DNA of 64,000 nt from Streptococcus sobrinus DSM 20742 = ATCC 33478 (lineage in GTDB: Bacteria > Bacillota > Bacilli > Lactobacillales > Streptococcaceae): the NCBI RefSeq assembly GCF_000686605.1, contig NZ_JMLC01000009.1, positions 1 to 64,000 on the forward strand, read 5' to 3'. Below, piece after piece: positions 35,793 through 44,414 of this stretch. Under the pieces are notes generated by a model. The model saw nothing but the letters and a program-made list of their open reading frames with translations, was not told the DNA's origin and ran no database searches. Both the position numbers and the translations under genes were made by a program. The stretch's first letter is position 1, and each line of letters begins with the position of its first letter.

Positions 35793-36965
35793 ATGCAGGT
35801 GGCCTGGTTGGGGAATTTCCTGACGGGGGCTAGTTTTTCGTTAGTCATGCCCTTTATGTCCATCTTTGTCGAGCAGTTAGGGGCGAGGCCAGGTCAGGTG
35901 GAGCTCTATGCGGGCCTGTCGGTTTCTATTTCTGCTCTAGCCTCGGCCCTGGTCTCTCCCATCTGGGGGGGCCTAGCTGACCGCTATGGCCGCAAGCCCA
36001 TGATGATTCGGGCCAGTCTGGTCATGGCCTTCACGATGGGAGGCTTAGCCTTTGTGCCCAATGTTTTTTGGCTCTTGACCCTCCGCTTGCTCAATGGGAT
36101 GTTTTCAGGCTATGTACCCAATTCCACAGCCCTGATTGCCAGTCAGGCTCCCAAAAATAAGCTGGGCTTTGCCCTAGGGACCCTGGCAACAGGAGTAACA
36201 GCGGGGACCCTGATTGGTCCCCTCTTGGGTGGCTACTTTGCCGACCTGCTGGGCATTCGCAATATTTTCTTGGGTGTCGGTTTTCTCCTTTTGGCCCTCA
36301 ATCTGATGACCATTTTCTTAATCAAGGAAGACTTCGTTCCTGTTAAGAAGGAGCATGAGTTGCCAACCAGGGAGCTGCTCAAGCAGGTCAAGAACCGTCA
36401 GGTTATGCTGGGGCTCTTTGTGACCAGTATGATTATTCAGGTCTCAGCTCAATCCATCGCCCCAATCTTGACCCTCTATATTCGTCATCTAGGTCAGACG
36501 ACCAACCTCATGTTTGTTTCAGGCTTGATTGTCTCTAGTATGGGTTTTTCCAGCATGCTGTCTAGCTCATTCCTTGGTAAGATTGGTGACAGGATTGGCA
36601 ATCACCGTCTCCTCTTAATTGCCCTTTTCTATAGCTTTTGTATGTACTTTTCCTTTGCCCATGCCAAGACGCCGCTGGAATTAGGCCTGCTTCGCTTTAT
36701 GTATGGCTTTGGAACTGGTGCCCTCATGCCTAGTGTCAATTCCCTCCTGACTAAGATTACGCCCAAGGAAGGGATTTCTCGCATCTTTAGCTATAATCAG
36801 ACCTTCACCTATATGGGTCAGGTCATCGGTCCCTTCATCGGCTCTAGTGTCGCGGCCCTCTTGGGCTATCACTGGGTCTTCTATGCTACCTCCCTCATCG
36901 TTTTTGTCAATTTCTCTTGGAGTTTTATCAATTTTAGACATTATTTGAAAGTTAAGGAAATCTAG
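35793..36965 (+). CDS. pmrA: MFS multidrug exporter of the PmrA type; start disturbed
   Basis: 390 residues counted from the first in-frame ATG. About 12 membrane helices, with MFS motif [19 protein letters not shown] near 58-75. The gene order with rpmG and secG matches S. pneumoniae pmrA. The frame upstream of this ATG encodes TVNWRQN, which continues the expected PmrA N-terminus (NWxxN before xxAWxGNFLTG), but contains no ATG, GTG or TTG start. The ATGs at 35723, 35741 and 35744, next to the ribosome site, are one frame off. An indel or an unusual start is likely, and function is uncertain. Confidence 0.75.
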   Translation: MQVAWLGNFLTGASFSLVMPFMSIFVEQLGARPGQVELYAGLSVSISALASALVSPIWGGLADRYGRKPMMIRASLVMAFTMGGLAFVPNVFWLLTLRLLNGMFSGYVPNSTALIASQAPKNKLGFALGTLATGVTAGTLIGPLLGGYFADLLGIRNIFLGVGFLLLALNLMTIFLIKEDFVPVKKEHELPTRELLKQVKNRQVMLGLFVTSMIIQVSAQSIAPILTLYIRHLGQTTNLMFVSGLIVSSMGFSSMLSSSFLGKIGDRIGNHRLLLIALFYSFCMYFSFAHAKTPLELGLLRFMYGFGTGALMPSVNSLLTKITPKEGISRIFSYNQTFTYMGQVIGPFIGSSVAALLGYHWVFYATSLIVFVNFSWSFINFRHYLKVKEI

Positions 36966-37111
36966 TGCGGATTAAAATAAATTTGAAATGCAGCTCTTGC
37001 GGGAGTATCAATTATTTGACCTCAAAAAATAAGGCCAACCATCCTGAAAAAATTCAGGTGCCCAAGTACTGTCCCAAGGAGCGAAAAGTAACCCTCCATC
37101 TTGAATCTTAG
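36965..37111 (+). CDS. rpmG: Ribosomal protein L33
   Basis: 48 residues: M(GTG)[17 protein letters not shown], then [19 protein letters not shown] and [11 protein letters not shown]. This is bL33 with a CSSC zinc-ribbon half. The second half has a single Cys in YCPKE, as I recall for the copy next to secG in pneumococcus. The GTG start overlaps the last base of the pmrA stop (TAGTG), so expression may be coupled to pmrA. Confidence 0.9.
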   Translation: MRIKINLKCSSCGSINYLTSKNKANHPEKIQVPKYCPKERKVTLHLES

Positions 37112-37155
37112 GGGCATTTATGATAAACTACTTAGGACAATAGTGGAGGAAAAAT

Positions 37156-37392
37156 ATGTATAACATTCTACTGACTGCTCTCTTGGTCATGTCTGTGATT
37201 TTGATTATTGCGATTTTTATGCAGCCACAGAAGAACCCAAGCAGTAATGTATTTGATAGCAGCGGTTCGGAAGCCCTCTTCGAGCGAACAAAAGCCCGTG
37301 GATTTGAGGCCTTCATGGAACGCTTTACCGGTGTCCTAACCTTCCTTTGGTTGCTGGATGCCCTAGTGCTTGCGATTTTATCAAGTAAGTAA
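37156..37392 (+). CDS. secG: Preprotein translocase subunit SecG
   Basis: 78 residues with two hydrophobic helices (about 3-21 and 55-75) around a polar loop containing QPQKNPSSNVFDSSGSEALF, typical of SecG. Accessory membrane subunit of SecYEG. GTGGAGG before the ATG. The rpmG-secG-rnr-smpB order is conserved. Confidence 0.9.
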   Translation: MYNILLTALLVMSVILIIAIFMQPQKNPSSNVFDSSGSEALFERTKARGFEAFMERFTGVLTFLWLLDALVLAILSSK

Positions 37393-37400
37393 TGACAAAG

Positions 37401-37431
37401 GTGAGCCGACGACTTGGTTGGCTCCTTTTTT
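37401..37431 (+). terminator. Terminator or attenuator after secG
   Basis: GAGCC/GGCTC stem (37403-37424) with a 12-base loop, followed by TTTTTT. Confidence 0.7.
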
Positions 37432-37631
37432 ATAGAAATTTCCCCACGAAAACATCATAAATGATAATCAAAAGTCGGCTGGAGCAAGGGCTTCAGCCAG
37501 TAAGGGAACAGAGGCCTAAGAGAGAGCTCTGTAGTAATTTCTGTCGGTCAGTCCTAAGGCGAAATTTGGGCTGGCCTCTCCCTTGGGGCTTTTGATGTTC
37601 AAAATCTATCAAGAAGTAAAAGGATGAAAGG

Positions 37632-40070
37632 GTGGCCTTAACTAAGTTTAGTCCACCCAAAAAGACTATGGAAGAACAAATTATTAACTATTTAAAGGAG
37701 CAGGGCAAGTCCAGCGTCAATGATTTGGCGGCTGCTCTAGATATGGCAGGGGCCCAGAAATTCCCTGAGCTCATCAAGGTTATCTCCAAGCTGGAGAGTA
37801 ATAAGAAGCTTCGCTTTAATCAGGACGGCTATGTCTCCCTGCGTAAGGCAGTCACTAAGAAAAAGCATGACATTACCATTCAGGGAGTCTTTCGGGCCAA
37901 TAAGAACGGCTTTGGTTTCCTACATGTCAGTGATGACGAAGAGGATATGTTCATCGGCCGCAATGATGTCGGCTATGCCATCGACGGCGATACCGTTGAG
38001 GTTGTGGTCAAGAAGCCAGCTGACCGCTTGAAGGGAACGGCTGCCGAAGTACGGGTCGTTGATGTAGTTGACCGAGCTCTCAAGACCGTGGTCGGTAAGT
38101 TCGTTCTCGATGATGAACGCCCGCCCTATGCTGGCTATATCAAGTCCAAGAACCAGAAGATTTCTCAAAAGATCTACATCAAAAAAGAACCGGTAGCCCT
38201 AGATGGAACCGAGGTTCTCAAGGTTGAGATTGATAAGTATCCGACCCGCCACCACGATTATTTTGTCGCCCATGTGTCTGATATTGTCGGCCACAAGGAC
38301 GATGTCGGGATTGATGTGCTGGAAGTGCTGGAATCCATGGACATTGTTTCTGAATTTCCAGAAGCCGTCATGGCCGAGGCAGAAGCTATTCCTGATGCCC
38401 CTTCCGAGAGCGATTTTGAAGGTCGCCTGGACCTGCGGGATGAAGTCACCTTTACTATTGACGGTAAGGAAGCTAAAGACTTGGACGATGCGGTTCATAT
38501 CAAGAATTTGCCCAATGGCAACTTTGAACTGGGTGTCCATATCGCTGATGTTTCCTACTATGTGACCGAAGGTTCAGCCCTGGACAAGGAAGCTGTCGCT
38601 CGTGGGACTTCTGTTTATGTCACCGACCGAGTGGTGCCAATGTTGCCGGAACGCCTGTCCAATGGTATCTGTTCCCTCAATCCCAATGTGGACCGTCTGA
38701 CCCAGTCAGCTATCATGGAAATCAATCCCCAAGGGAAGGTTATCAAACACACCATCATCCAGACCATGATTAAGACGACTTTCCGCATGACCTATGATGA
38801 TGTCAATCAGATGTTGACTGGCAATCAGGAAGTCATTGACCAGTTTAAGCCAATCATGGAGTCTGTCAGCTACATGGCTGAGCTCCACAAGATTCTGGTG
38901 GAGATGCGGATTAAGCGGGGTGCCCTTGATTTCGACCGTCCTGAAGCAAGGATTTTAGTGGATGACAAGGGGCTGCCAACCGATGTCGTCGTCCGCGACC
39001 GCGGAACGGCTGAGCGGATGATTGAGTCCTTTATGTTGGTGGCCAACGAGTGCGTGGCTGAGCATTTCGCTAAGCGAAAATTACCTTTCATCTACCGGAT
39101 TCACGAAACCCCCAAGGCTGAGAAATTGCAGAAGTTCATGGACTATGCCTCCCTCTTTGGTGTGCCCATCTATGGAACGGCCAATAGCCTAGGCCAGAAG
39201 GCCCTACAGGAATTTATGGCTCGGATTGCCGGTCAGCCCGGTCATGAAGTCATGTCCATGATGTTACTACGTTCTATGCAGCAGGCCCGCTATTCGGAAG
39301 ACAACCATGGCCACTATGGTCTGGCTGCGGACTACTACACCCACTTTACCAGTCCTATTCGCCGTTACCCCGACCTCTTGGTTCACCGCATGGTGCGGGA
39401 ATACAGCGATTTGACCGAGGAGAAGAAGGAGCACTTCCAGGAAGTCATTCCAGAATTGGCAAGCTCTTCCTCAACCCTAGAACGCCGGGCCATTGATGCC
39501 GAGCGGACAGTTGAGGCCATGAAGAAGGCCGAATACATGGCTGAACAAGTCGGTCAAGAATTCGAAGCCGTGGTGGCCAGCGTGGTTAAATTTGGTATGT
39601 TTATCGAACTGCCCAACACCATTGAAGGGCTGATTCACATTACCACCCTGCCGGAATTTTACAATTACAACGAGCGGACCATGACCCTGCAAGGGGAAAA
39701 ATCTGGCAAGGTCTTCCGGGTCGGTCAGAAGATTAAGGTCAAATTGACCCGAGCTGATAAGGAAACGGGTGATATTGACTTTGCTTACCTGCCAAGTGAC
39801 CTTGATGTCATTGAAAAGGTTGACAGACAGGCCAGAAAGGCCCGTGAGGATAAGGCCAAGGAATTTCGCCGCAATCGTCAAGGTTCAGGCAAACGCCGTT
39901 TTGACAAGAAGCAAAATCGCTTTGGCGACAAGGACCAGTCCAGCAAGGGCAAGTGGGACAAGAAGCCTAAGGACCACAAGAAGAAAAAGCCTGACAAACG
40001 CAAGAACCAAAACCGCCCTCACAACGATAAAAAGGGTCGGGAGTCCGGTCGCCGGCGTAAAAAACGCTAA
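37632..40070 (+). CDS. rnr: Ribonuclease R
   Basis: 812 residues. N-terminal helix-turn-helix (about 15-70), cold-shock-like domains, the RNB catalytic domain with DLDDAVH and ADVSYYV (about 278-308), and an S1 domain at about 637-715 (GQEFEAVVASVVKFGMF). A long Lys/Arg-rich tail follows from about 735. It is a processive 3'-5' exonuclease that works with SmpB/tmRNA in clearing stalled mRNA. GTG start at 37632 with AAAAGGA upstream; an ATG 12 codons later lacks a ribosome site. Confidence 0.95.
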   Translation: MALTKFSPPKKTMEEQIINYLKEQGKSSVNDLAAALDMAGAQKFPELIKVISKLESNKKLRFNQDGYVSLRKAVTKKKHDITIQGVFRANKNGFGFLHVSDDEEDMFIGRNDVGYAIDGDTVEVVVKKPADRLKGTAAEVRVVDVVDRALKTVVGKFVLDDERPPYAGYIKSKNQKISQKIYIKKEPVALDGTEVLKVEIDKYPTRHHDYFVAHVSDIVGHKDDVGIDVLEVLESMDIVSEFPEAVMAEAEAIPDAPSESDFEGRLDLRDEVTFTIDGKEAKDLDDAVHIKNLPNGNFELGVHIADVSYYVTEGSALDKEAVARGTSVYVTDRVVPMLPERLSNGICSLNPNVDRLTQSAIMEINPQGKVIKHTIIQTMIKTTFRMTYDDVNQMLTGNQEVIDQFKPIMESVSYMAELHKILVEMRIKRGALDFDRPEARILVDDKGLPTDVVVRDRGTAERMIESFMLVANECVAEHFAKRKLPFIYRIHETPKAEKLQKFMDYASLFGVPIYGTANSLGQKALQEFMARIAGQPGHEVMSMMLLRSMQQARYSEDNHGHYGLAADYYTHFTSPIRRYPDLLVHRMVREYSDLTEEKKEHFQEVIPELASSSSTLERRAIDAERTVEAMKKAEYMAEQVGQEFEAVVASVVKFGMFIELPNTIEGLIHITTLPEFYNYNERTMTLQGEKSGKVFRVGQKIKVKLTRADKETGDIDFAYLPSDLDVIEKVDRQARKAREDKAKEFRRNRQGSGKRRFDKKQNRFGDKDQSSKGKWDKKPKDHKKKKPDKRKNQNRPHNDKKGRESGRRRKKR

Positions 40071-40171
40071 TTTTCGCTGGCAGTATTGGGAAGCGTTCCC
40101 TGGCTGGCCGAGCCTGCAAGTTAAAAAGGCAAAGTTAATATCAAAACTTGAAACTGATTATAAATAAAAGG

Positions 40172-40350
40172 TTCTGTTGCCAATAATCTGCGAACGAAGT
40201 GAGCTAAATCTGATATTTTCGCCGTAGTGGAATTATAAGTGACACGTCCGCTGTCACTTATAACGGGATTTTTGAGACTTTAGGCTCAAAAATTAGGAAT
40301 GAAACTCTGAAGGAGTTTGCTTCCGTCCGCTACCTTAGAAAATATCAAAA
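40172..40350 (+). repeat. Repeat R3, copy c, between rnr and smpB
   Basis: The left flank AATCTGCGAACGAAGTGAG is shared with R3d. The core 40211-40347 is closed by TGATATTTTC/GAAAATATCA. It contains a perfect 12-bp stem TTATAAGTGACA/TGTCACTTATAA (40233-40263), TTTTTGAG/CTCAAAAA and AAACTC/GAGTTT, then GCTTCCGTCCGC. It separates rnr from smpB. Confidence 0.85.
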
Positions 40351-40397
40351 ATAAGTTTTTGATATTTAGTGAATAAAGTCTGTAAGAAGGGAGAATT

Positions 40398-40874
40398 ATG
40401 GCTAAAAAATCAAGTCAAAATGATAATGTCCTAGCCCAGAATAAAAAGGCTAGACACGATTATAACATCGTTGATACCATTGAGGCTGGCATGGTCCTGA
40501 CTGGGACTGAGATTAAGTCGGTCCGGGCCTCTCGCATCCAGCTCAAGGATGGCTACGCCCAGATAAAAAATGGTCAGGCTTGGCTGATCAATGTCCATAT
40601 TGCTCCCTTTGAGCAGGGCAACATCTGGAACAAAGACCCTGAGCGGACCCGCAAGCTCCTCCTTAAAAAGCGGGAAATTTCCCGCCTGGAGAATGAACTA
40701 AAAGGTAGCGGGATGACCCTGATACCCCTCAAGGTCTATATCAAGCGTGGCTTCGCCAAGATTTTGCTGGGCCTAGCCAAAGGGAAACACGACTATGACA
40801 AACGCGAGTCCATCAAACGCCGTGACCAAGAACGTGATATGAAGCGGGTCATGAAGAATTTTAATGGGCGGTAG
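40398..40874 (+). CDS. smpB: SsrA-binding protein SmpB
   Basis: 158 residues: N-terminal [28 protein letters not shown], and a basic C-terminal tail ([19 protein letters not shown]). It binds tmRNA and delivers it to stalled ribosomes. AGAAGGGAG precedes the ATG. The 327-base gap after rnr is filled by repeat R3c. Confidence 0.96.
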   Translation: MAKKSSQNDNVLAQNKKARHDYNIVDTIEAGMVLTGTEIKSVRASRIQLKDGYAQIKNGQAWLINVHIAPFEQGNIWNKDPERTRKLLLKKREISRLENELKGSGMTLIPLKVYIKRGFAKILLGLAKGKHDYDKRESIKRRDQERDMKRVMKNFNGR

Positions 40875-40886
40875 AAATAAATCATT

Positions 40887-40919
40887 AAACAGGCAACCAG
40901 TTGATGGCTGCCTGTTTTT
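40887..40919 (+). terminator. Terminator after smpB
   Basis: AAACAGGCAACCA/TGGCTGCCTGTTT stem with one mismatch, followed by T-run. Confidence 0.88.
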
Positions 40920-40944
40920 GCTTTCGAATTTATAAGGTGGCTTA

Positions 40945-42063
40945 CTAATCTTTAACCTGAATATAGTCTGTCAAGTCACGGCGGACACCTGAATTTTCAC
41001 CGTAAGTTTCAACCTGTCCTGCTCGTAAAATCATCTGAACAGGCTGATTAAGTTGCAAGTCTTTTTCAAGATTTTTGTTATAGCTGGGAACTTCCATCAT
41101 AGCACTGATGGGTTGGATGGCGATATTTTTCTCGGTGCAGTCGTACCAAAAAGCTTGCACTTGTCGCCCAGCTGCAATCCAATTTTCTAGGGTCTGCTTT
41201 CCTGTCATGACAAAGAAGCCAGCACAGTTATTGACCTGTTTTTCCAAGGTAGACAGACTCTGTTTGGCGAAGCCTTGGCCAGTAGCAGTCTCATGGTTGG
41301 TGGTCATAAAGTATAAGGATTTTAAAAGAGGATTGAGTCCTAACATATCTCCAGAAATACCGTCCTTCTTTTCCTTAGATTCCTGGTTGGAAAATCTTAG
41401 CCAGTCACTTTGCTCCTTTAAAAAGTCTGGATTACTCGATTGTTTTTTGACCGCCCTGATACTGCCGTCTTTTAGATAGGTAAATTCTTGGCTTGACCTA
41501 GGATAGTAGTGGAGATTCTTATATCGCTTGGTTGCTTGAGCAATAAAGCCCCTATCAAGCTTCTTAGTCAAAAACTTTCTTTTATCGGTATGACGTTTCT
41601 TGATGAGCTCGATTTGCTTTTGGTTCATCTTTTTATGCTGATCTTTTTGAAAGTTAAAAATGATGGCTTGATAGTGGTTGTTCGCCGAAGGAGATGTTTG
41701 CTCTAAGTCGACCTTGTAACCATAGGCTTCAAAAGCCATCTTCAAGGATTGGCTATAGCAACCCAGAGAAATATAAAGTTCACGATTTTTAGGGTCAACA
41801 ACGTCCAGAGAACGCTTCTTATCCAAGGAAATAGTCAGCTGACCCTGTTTAGGTTTCAAGGCAACTTTCCAGCTTTGGGTGTTATGGGAATTGGCTGCAA
41901 AAGAACCGTAGTAGAGAGCTTCTTCAATATCTGATGGGACACCCTTTAAGTGGATGTCGGTCTGAATAGTAGCCTTCTTTCCAATAGAAAGCATGGTTGC
42001 ACCTCCTGTAATGATAACGGCCATAAACACTATCAGAAAAGTCAAACGGATTCTTTTTTTCAT
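40945..42063 (-). CDS. Membrane-anchored nitroreductase (Acg-like)
   Basis: 372 residues. A hydrophobic N-terminal segment (about 5-27) is followed by an extracytoplasmic or membrane-associated domain. It carries the nitroreductase-like YYGSFAANSHNTQSWKV near 51-67 and a C-terminal segment ending in MMEVPSYNKNLEKDLQLNQP. The pattern fits the Acg/FMN-binding nitroreductase subgroup. Most nitroreductases are cytoplasmic and near 200 residues, so an anchored 372-residue form is unusual. Six bases downstream of the tetR gene in the same operon, so probably under its control. Confidence 0.65.
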   Translation of the reverse strand: MKKRIRLTFLIVFMAVIITGGATMLSIGKKATIQTDIHLKGVPSDIEEALYYGSFAANSHNTQSWKVALKPKQGQLTISLDKKRSLDVVDPKNRELYISLGCYSQSLKMAFEAYGYKVDLEQTSPSANNHYQAIIFNFQKDQHKKMNQKQIELIKKRHTDKRKFLTKKLDRGFIAQATKRYKNLHYYPRSSQEFTYLKDGSIRAVKKQSSNPDFLKEQSDWLRFSNQESKEKKDGISGDMLGLNPLLKSLYFMTTNHETATGQGFAKQSLSTLEKQVNNCAGFFVMTGKQTLENWIAAGRQVQAFWYDCTEKNIAIQPISAMMEVPSYNKNLEKDLQLNQPVQMILRAGQVETYGENSGVRRDLTDYIQVKD

Positions 42064-42069
42064 GATTAG

Positions 42070-42711
42070 CTATCCTTTCTTAAAAGTGAGCAAGAGATTC
42101 AGATACTCCTCATTGAAAAAATCCTGATTATCTAGGCCCAGCAATTGATAATAGGCCTTCTTATTTTCAGCCATGCGGATGATTCCTGAAAGAGCACTCC
42201 AGAAAAAGATAGTCACATGATTAATATTCAGGCCCTCTTGCAAATAATCAAGCTCGATACCGTATTGGACAAACCGACTAATGAGCTGGTTGGTCTCCAG
42301 CCCCAGCTGATAAATATCCTTGTAGACTTGAGGCGTTTCTTCCTTGTCAAGGTCAAGCTTAATAGGCCCAATCATCCCTTCGAAATATAGGGGGTAGTGC
42401 TGGCATAAGTCCTGAAGTACTCGACATATTTCCAGATAGCTGACCTGAAAATCAGTCTGATTCTTAGGTCTTTTATCAATAATTTCTTTGATAGTCTGGT
42501 GTAAAGTTTGATTGTGTTTATAGACCAAGGAAAAGAAAATTTCTTCCTTATTTTTAAAGTAGACATAGAGGGTTGCCTTGCTGTAGCCTGCAGCTTTGGC
42601 AATCATATCAACACTTGTCGCTGCCAGTCCCTTGCTACTAAAAAGCTGGTGGGCAGCTTGGGCAACAGTCCTGCGATGGTCTTCCACAGGTTCTTTTTTT
42701 CGTCTAGCCAT
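42070..42711 (-). CDS. TetR-family transcriptional regulator
   Basis: 213 residues: N-terminal helix-turn-helix TSVDMIAKAAGYSKATLYVYFKNKEEIF at about 35-62 is the TetR signature. The C-terminal ligand domain has no identifiable ligand. It starts at 42711, and a 41-bp palindrome lies just upstream, which indicates autoregulation together with the downstream nitroreductase. Confidence 0.88.
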   Translation of the reverse strand: MARRKKEPVEDHRRTVAQAAHQLFSSKGLAATSVDMIAKAAGYSKATLYVYFKNKEEIFFSLVYKHNQTLHQTIKEIIDKRPKNQTDFQVSYLEICRVLQDLCQHYPLYFEGMIGPIKLDLDKEETPQVYKDIYQLGLETNQLISRFVQYGIELDYLQEGLNINHVTIFFWSALSGIIRMAENKKAYYQLLGLDNQDFFNEEYLNLLLTFKKG

Positions 42712-42725
42712 ATAGTTTTTCCTCT

Positions 42726-42766
42726 TTTTATATTTAATTAAACCATTAGTTTAATTAAATATAAAA
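42726..42766 (-). promoter_or_regulatory. Large palindromic operator before tetR
   Basis: TTTTATATTTAATTAAA (42726-42742), spacer CCATTAG, then the exact reverse complement (42750-42766): 17-bp perfect arms. It lies 15 bases upstream of the tetR start codon and includes AT-rich promoter-like sequence, the layout of a TetR self-operator. Confidence 0.8.
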
Positions 42767-42789
42767 TTTCCAGCGGAATTTGTCAACCA

Positions 42790-42836
42790 GAAAAAGCTCC
42801 ACAGTAACCCTTGTTCCTAAGGCAACTGCGGAGCTT
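42790..42836 (-). terminator. Terminator after the glyoxalase gene
   Basis: AAGCTCCACAGT and ACTGCGGAGCTT form a stem (one mismatch). On the minus strand TTTTT follows. Confidence 0.8.
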
Positions 42837-42845
42837 ATTTTCTTT

Positions 42846-43238
42846 CTATTGTTCAACAAATTGTTTCAACCGTATCACTTCAATCTTATAGCCGTCTGGG
42901 TCAGTGATGAAGTAGTACATCTTGGGTTTGCCAGGTAGGCCCTTTAGGTCGGTGACGGTGTAGCCAGCTGCTTGGTGAGCCTGGTGGCTGGCTTCCAGGT
43001 CGTCAACACCAACAGCGATATGGCCATAGCCATCACCTAGGTCATAGTCACCATGGCCGTAGTTGTAGGTTAATTCCAGTTCGTAGTCTGGGTCATCTTC
43101 AAAGGCCAGGTAAACTAGGGTAAATTCATATTCAGGGAAATCATTGCGTCGGACTTCCTTAAAATTGAGGGCATCCTGATAAAATTTGATGGAGACTTCT
43201 AGGTCCTTGACACGAACGCAGGTGTGTAAAAATTTCAT
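42846..43238 (-). CDS. gloA: Lactoylglutathione lyase-type glyoxalase I
   Basis: 130 residues of the vicinal-oxygen-chelate fold. Metal-binding positions are seen in FLHTCVRVKDLE (His4 region), ELTYNYG, GHIAVGVDD and the terminal GYKIEVIRL. It would detoxify methylglyoxal. The preceding nitroreductase gene ends 38 bases upstream, so the two probably form one operon. Confidence 0.85.
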   Translation of the reverse strand: MKFLHTCVRVKDLEVSIKFYQDALNFKEVRRNDFPEYEFTLVYLAFEDDPDYELELTYNYGHGDYDLGDGYGHIAVGVDDLEASHQAHQAAGYTVTDLKGLPGKPKMYYFITDPDGYKIEVIRLKQFVEQ

Positions 43239-43276
43239 AAGTGCTGACTCTCTTTCTAATAATGATGCTTAAGGGA

Positions 43277-43954
43277 TTAGTCCAACCAAGTGATGACATC
43301 TTCCCTCGGCTTGCGACTTCTTGGGTGTTTGGGGTCTCGCAGACGATAACCAAAGGAAACCATGCTGGCAATACCTTCCTTATCAGGTTTGATAATCTGG
43401 TGCTTGGCCAAGATGGCATTGATCTGATCATAATCAAAACCTTCAATAGGGCAAGAGTCAATTCCCATCAGGGCAGCAGAGGTCATCATATTGGCTAGGG
43501 CAATGTAGGTCTGCTTGGCCGTCCAGTCAAAGAGGGCCCGAGGATTGTCAGCCAACTTTAGATTCTCTTCTTGAAAGATCTTATAGCGTGCCAAACGAGC
43601 CTCCAGGTCGGCCGGGACTGTGATACCTCGGCGAATCAGGCTTTCTCGAATGGGCTGACTGTCGTAACGGTCAGCCTTTTCTGCTAAGAGGAGGACAAAA
43701 TGGCTGGCCGTATCCAGCTGGTACTGGGCACCCCAGGCAACTTCTTTAAGTTCAGGGGCAAGTCCCTTGATATGTTGGCGATCCAAGACGACGAACCGCC
43801 AACCTTCTAGGCCGATGGAAGAGGGGCTGAGCCAGGCTGTATCTAAGATGGCTTCCATATCCTCCCGAGGGATCTCCTCGTCCTTGTAAACACGAACAGC
43901 TACCCGACGGTCAAAGGCCTGCCGAATTTGCTTTTTGATGGCATCTTTAGTCAT
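43277..43954 (-). CDS. Cytoplasmic nitroreductase-family oxidoreductase
   Basis: 225 residues with the NfsB-like N-terminus FDRRVAVRVYKDEEIP (14-29), SPSSIGLEGWRFVV (about 43-56), and a C-terminal MVSFGYRLRDPKHPRSRKP. It is an FMN-dependent NAD(P)H oxidoreductase of unknown substrate. First gene of the pair with gloA. Unrelated in length and topology to the anchored nitroreductase at 40945. Confidence 0.88.
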   Translation of the reverse strand: MTKDAIKKQIRQAFDRRVAVRVYKDEEIPREDMEAILDTAWLSPSSIGLEGWRFVVLDRQHIKGLAPELKEVAWGAQYQLDTASHFVLLLAEKADRYDSQPIRESLIRRGITVPADLEARLARYKIFQEENLKLADNPRALFDWTAKQTYIALANMMTSAALMGIDSCPIEGFDYDQINAILAKHQIIKPDKEGIASMVSFGYRLRDPKHPRSRKPREDVITWLD

Positions 43955-44414
43955 GTCTTACCTACCTTTCTGAGGCTAAATTAGCGGGCCAAATGGCCAG
44001 CCTCATTATTTTTTGAATAAGTCACCTTGGGGCAGTAATTGGTGGAATGTCCTCTCCCTCGCCAGATAAGTGATAATCAACTGGACGGAGACGAGAGCAC
44101 CCAGTCCGCTGGACCAGATAGCCCCAGGCCTTAAAATTAGGGGGCAAGAGAAGGGTGCTGATCCTGCCAAATCAATTCCTACCCTCTGCCTTTCCTTATG
44201 TGCCTTCATCATAACATTTTCCGAAAATTCCTGCCAATCTTAGGAAAAATTGTGATAAGATTAATTTATAGTATCCATTCTCAATGAAAATCAATAGGCG
44301 GGACAAAGGGTGCCTTGGCCAAGGTGAGGAAGGTCCAAGGTCAACCAGTCTGGGTCTGCTTTGTCACTCGAAGCTTTTGCTTTTCCAAAACTATCGCTAA
44401 GAAAAGGGGGACTT
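43955..44414. other. Gene-free 460-bp region with possible decayed sequence
   Basis: The first half (about 44006-44212) has a minus-strand open frame of 68 codons with one hydrophobic stretch (GLGALVSVQLIITYLA) but no convincing ribosome site or family. It could be a gene remnant. The second half holds the truncated R1d repeat. No terminator is clear. Confidence 0.4.
44276..44400 (-). repeat. Repeat R1, copy d (truncated)
   Basis: It begins TCTCAATGAAAATCAATAGGCGGGACAAAG, the reverse complement of the R1 right end as in R1c. It continues with GCCTTGGCCAAGG, a perfect palindrome, and other short pairings up to the ROK kinase leader. The opposite R1 terminus (TTCGAAAATC) is missing. Confidence 0.55.

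Noticed and set aside
44006-44212. Minus-strand 68-codon frame with one hydrophobic stretch
   Set aside because: No ribosome site or family. Mentioned only as possible decayed sequence in the 43955-44414 region.
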